Below are positions 63,139-64,000 of a DNA stretch of 64,000 bases, one piece after another. A model generated the notes under the pieces. That model did not search any database. It saw only the letters and a list, made by a program, of their open reading frames with translations, and was not told the origin of the DNA. Every line of letters begins with the position of its first letter. The first letter of the stretch is position 1. The position numbers were made by a program, and so were the translations under genes. The DNA lies in assembly GCA_027483895.1 (NCBI GenBank), contig JAIXTP010000034.1, positions 62,001 to 126,000 on the forward strand, read 5' to 3'. The stretch comes from Hyphomicrobiales bacterium (GTDB taxonomy: Bacteria > Pseudomonadota > Alphaproteobacteria > Rhizobiales > Beijerinckiaceae).

Positions 63139-64000
63139 TTACTTCGTCAGCCGGGCGATCAGCGCCGAGGTGTCCCAGCGGCCGCCCCCGAGTTCCTGCA
63201 CGTCGCCGTAGAACTGGTCGACCAGCGCGGTGACGGGCAGATGCGCCCCGTTGCGGCGGGCCTCCGCGAGGCAGATGCCGAGGTCCTTGCGCATCCAGTC
63301 GACGGCGAAGCCGAAGTCGAACTTGCCCGCATTCATGGTCTTGTAGCGGTTCTCCATCTGCCAGGACTGCGCCGCGCCCTTGGAGATCGCCTCGATCACC
63401 GCTTCCGCGTCGAGGCCCGCGCGCTGCGCGAAGGCGATGCCTTCGGAAAGCGCCTGCACGAGGCCCGCGATGCAGATCTGGTTGACCATCTTGGTGAGCT
63501 GGCCGGCGCCCGACGGCCCGAGCCGCTTGCAGGCGCGGGCGAAGGCCATGATGACGGGTTCCGCCGCCGCATAAGCGTCCTCGTCGCCGCCGCACATGAC
63601 GGTCAGCACGCCGTTCTCCGCACCCGCCTGTCCGCCGGAGACGGGGGCGTCGACGAAGTTCAGGCCGCGCTTCTTCGCTTCCGCATGGAGTTCGCGCGCC
63701 ACCTCGGCCGAAGCGGTGGTGTTGTCGACGAAGACCGCGCCCGGCTTCATGCCCGCGAAGGCGCCGTCGGGGCCGAGCACCACCGCCCGCAGGTCGTCGT
63801 CGTTGCCGACGCAGGCGAAGACGAAGTCGCAGCCCGCCGCGGCCTCGCGAGGCGTCCGCGCCGCGGTGCCGCCGAACTGCGCGGCCCATTTCTCGGCCTT
63901 GGCGAAGGTGCGGTTGTACACGGAGAGGTCGTGACCGCCCTTGGACTTGAGGTGGCCGGCCATGGGGTAGCCCATAACGCCGAGCCCGAGAAACGCGACT
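63139..64000 (-). CDS. 3-hydroxyisobutyrate dehydrogenase-family oxidoreductase (partial, cut by window end)
   Basis: The frame runs off the right edge; its visible N-terminal part reads VAFLGLGVMGYPMAGHL, the NAD-binding GxGxMG motif, so only a few residues are missing. Further motifs are VDNTTASAEVAREL, DAPVSGGQAGAENG, GAGQLTKMVNQ with the catalytic Lys, and KDLGICLAEA. Family members oxidise 3-hydroxyisobutyrate, tartronate semialdehyde or similar acids; the substrate is not clear. At least 286 residues are visible. Confidence 0.9.
   Translation of the reverse strand, partial: VAFLGLGVMGYPMAGHLKSKGGHDLSVYNRTFAKAEKWAAQFGGTAARTPREAAAGCDFVFACVGNDDDLRAVVLGPDGAFAGMKPGAVFVDNTTASAEVARELHAEAKKRGLNFVDAPVSGGQAGAENGVLTVMCGGDEDAYAAAEPVIMAFARACKRLGPSGAGQLTKMVNQICIAGLVQALSEGIAFAQRAGLDAEAVIEAISKGAAQSWQMENRYKTMNAGKFDFGFAVDWMRKDLGICLAEARRNGAHLPVTALVDQFYGDVQELGGGRWDTSALIARLTK

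Overview
The window is very GC-rich, densely packed DNA from an alphaproteobacterial chromosome, most likely a member of Hyphomicrobiales (Rhizobiales). Three things point there: an RcGTA-type gene transfer agent cluster, the gene order feuP-feuQ-ccmI/E/F/H-degP-regulator-kinase-glnE that I know from rhizobia, and PleC/DivJ-type histidine kinases. I cannot fix the genus from sequence alone. No rRNA, tRNA, CRISPR array, insertion sequence or integrase is visible.

Bases 1-15709 hold a gene transfer agent (GTA) structural cluster on the plus strand. In order they are: a possible terminase tail at the left edge, portal, two small proteins, prohead protease, capsid, head-tail connector, head closure, tail terminator, major tail protein, two tail-assembly proteins, a short tape measure, distal tail protein, two hub-type proteins (one NlpC/P60-like), a 1302-residue baseplate protein with a TIM-barrel region, and a fibre with a self-cleaving S74 chaperone. 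Most neighbours overlap by 4 bp. The array is interrupted by genes on the opposite strand: a secreted trypsin-like protease, a duplicated lipoprotein locus that carries a broken copy of the tape-measure 5' end, and a YdcH/DUF465 protein.

Bases 15706-29211 are envelope and core functions: a FeuN-like periplasmic protein with FeuP/FeuQ, a glycine-zipper lipoprotein, the cytochrome c maturation operon ccmIEFH, an HtrA/DegP protease whose leader could form a translation switch, a second two-component system and glnE. A 420-bp block of mixed palindromic repeats (29213-29627) separates glnE from a PAS histidine kinase.

Bases 32211-37767 carry pepN, a CDF metal transporter with an extended cytosolic part, glyoxalase I and a GntR/UTRA regulator. 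Bases 37979-48771 carry a YeiH-type transporter and a purine-degradation operon (xdhABC, guaD, uraD). That operon runs by a 4-bp overlap into a class II aldolase (OtnC type), followed by an OtnK-type sugar-acid kinase, with a lactonase and a sugar-acid dehydrogenase on the other strand. Together they suggest a purine and sugar-acid salvage island.

Bases 48946-64000 are mixed: a GT2 polysaccharide synthase, DUF1289, a TSUP transporter, a J-domain-like protein, a tautomerase, dusA, an SDR, a type III polyketide synthase with its membrane methyltransferase, cobS and cobT, another histidine kinase, a uracil-DNA-glycosylase-like protein, a caspase-fold protein that has lost both catalytic residues, and a 3-hydroxyisobutyrate dehydrogenase-like gene cut by the right edge. 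Three families of palindromic intergenic repeats recur through the window.
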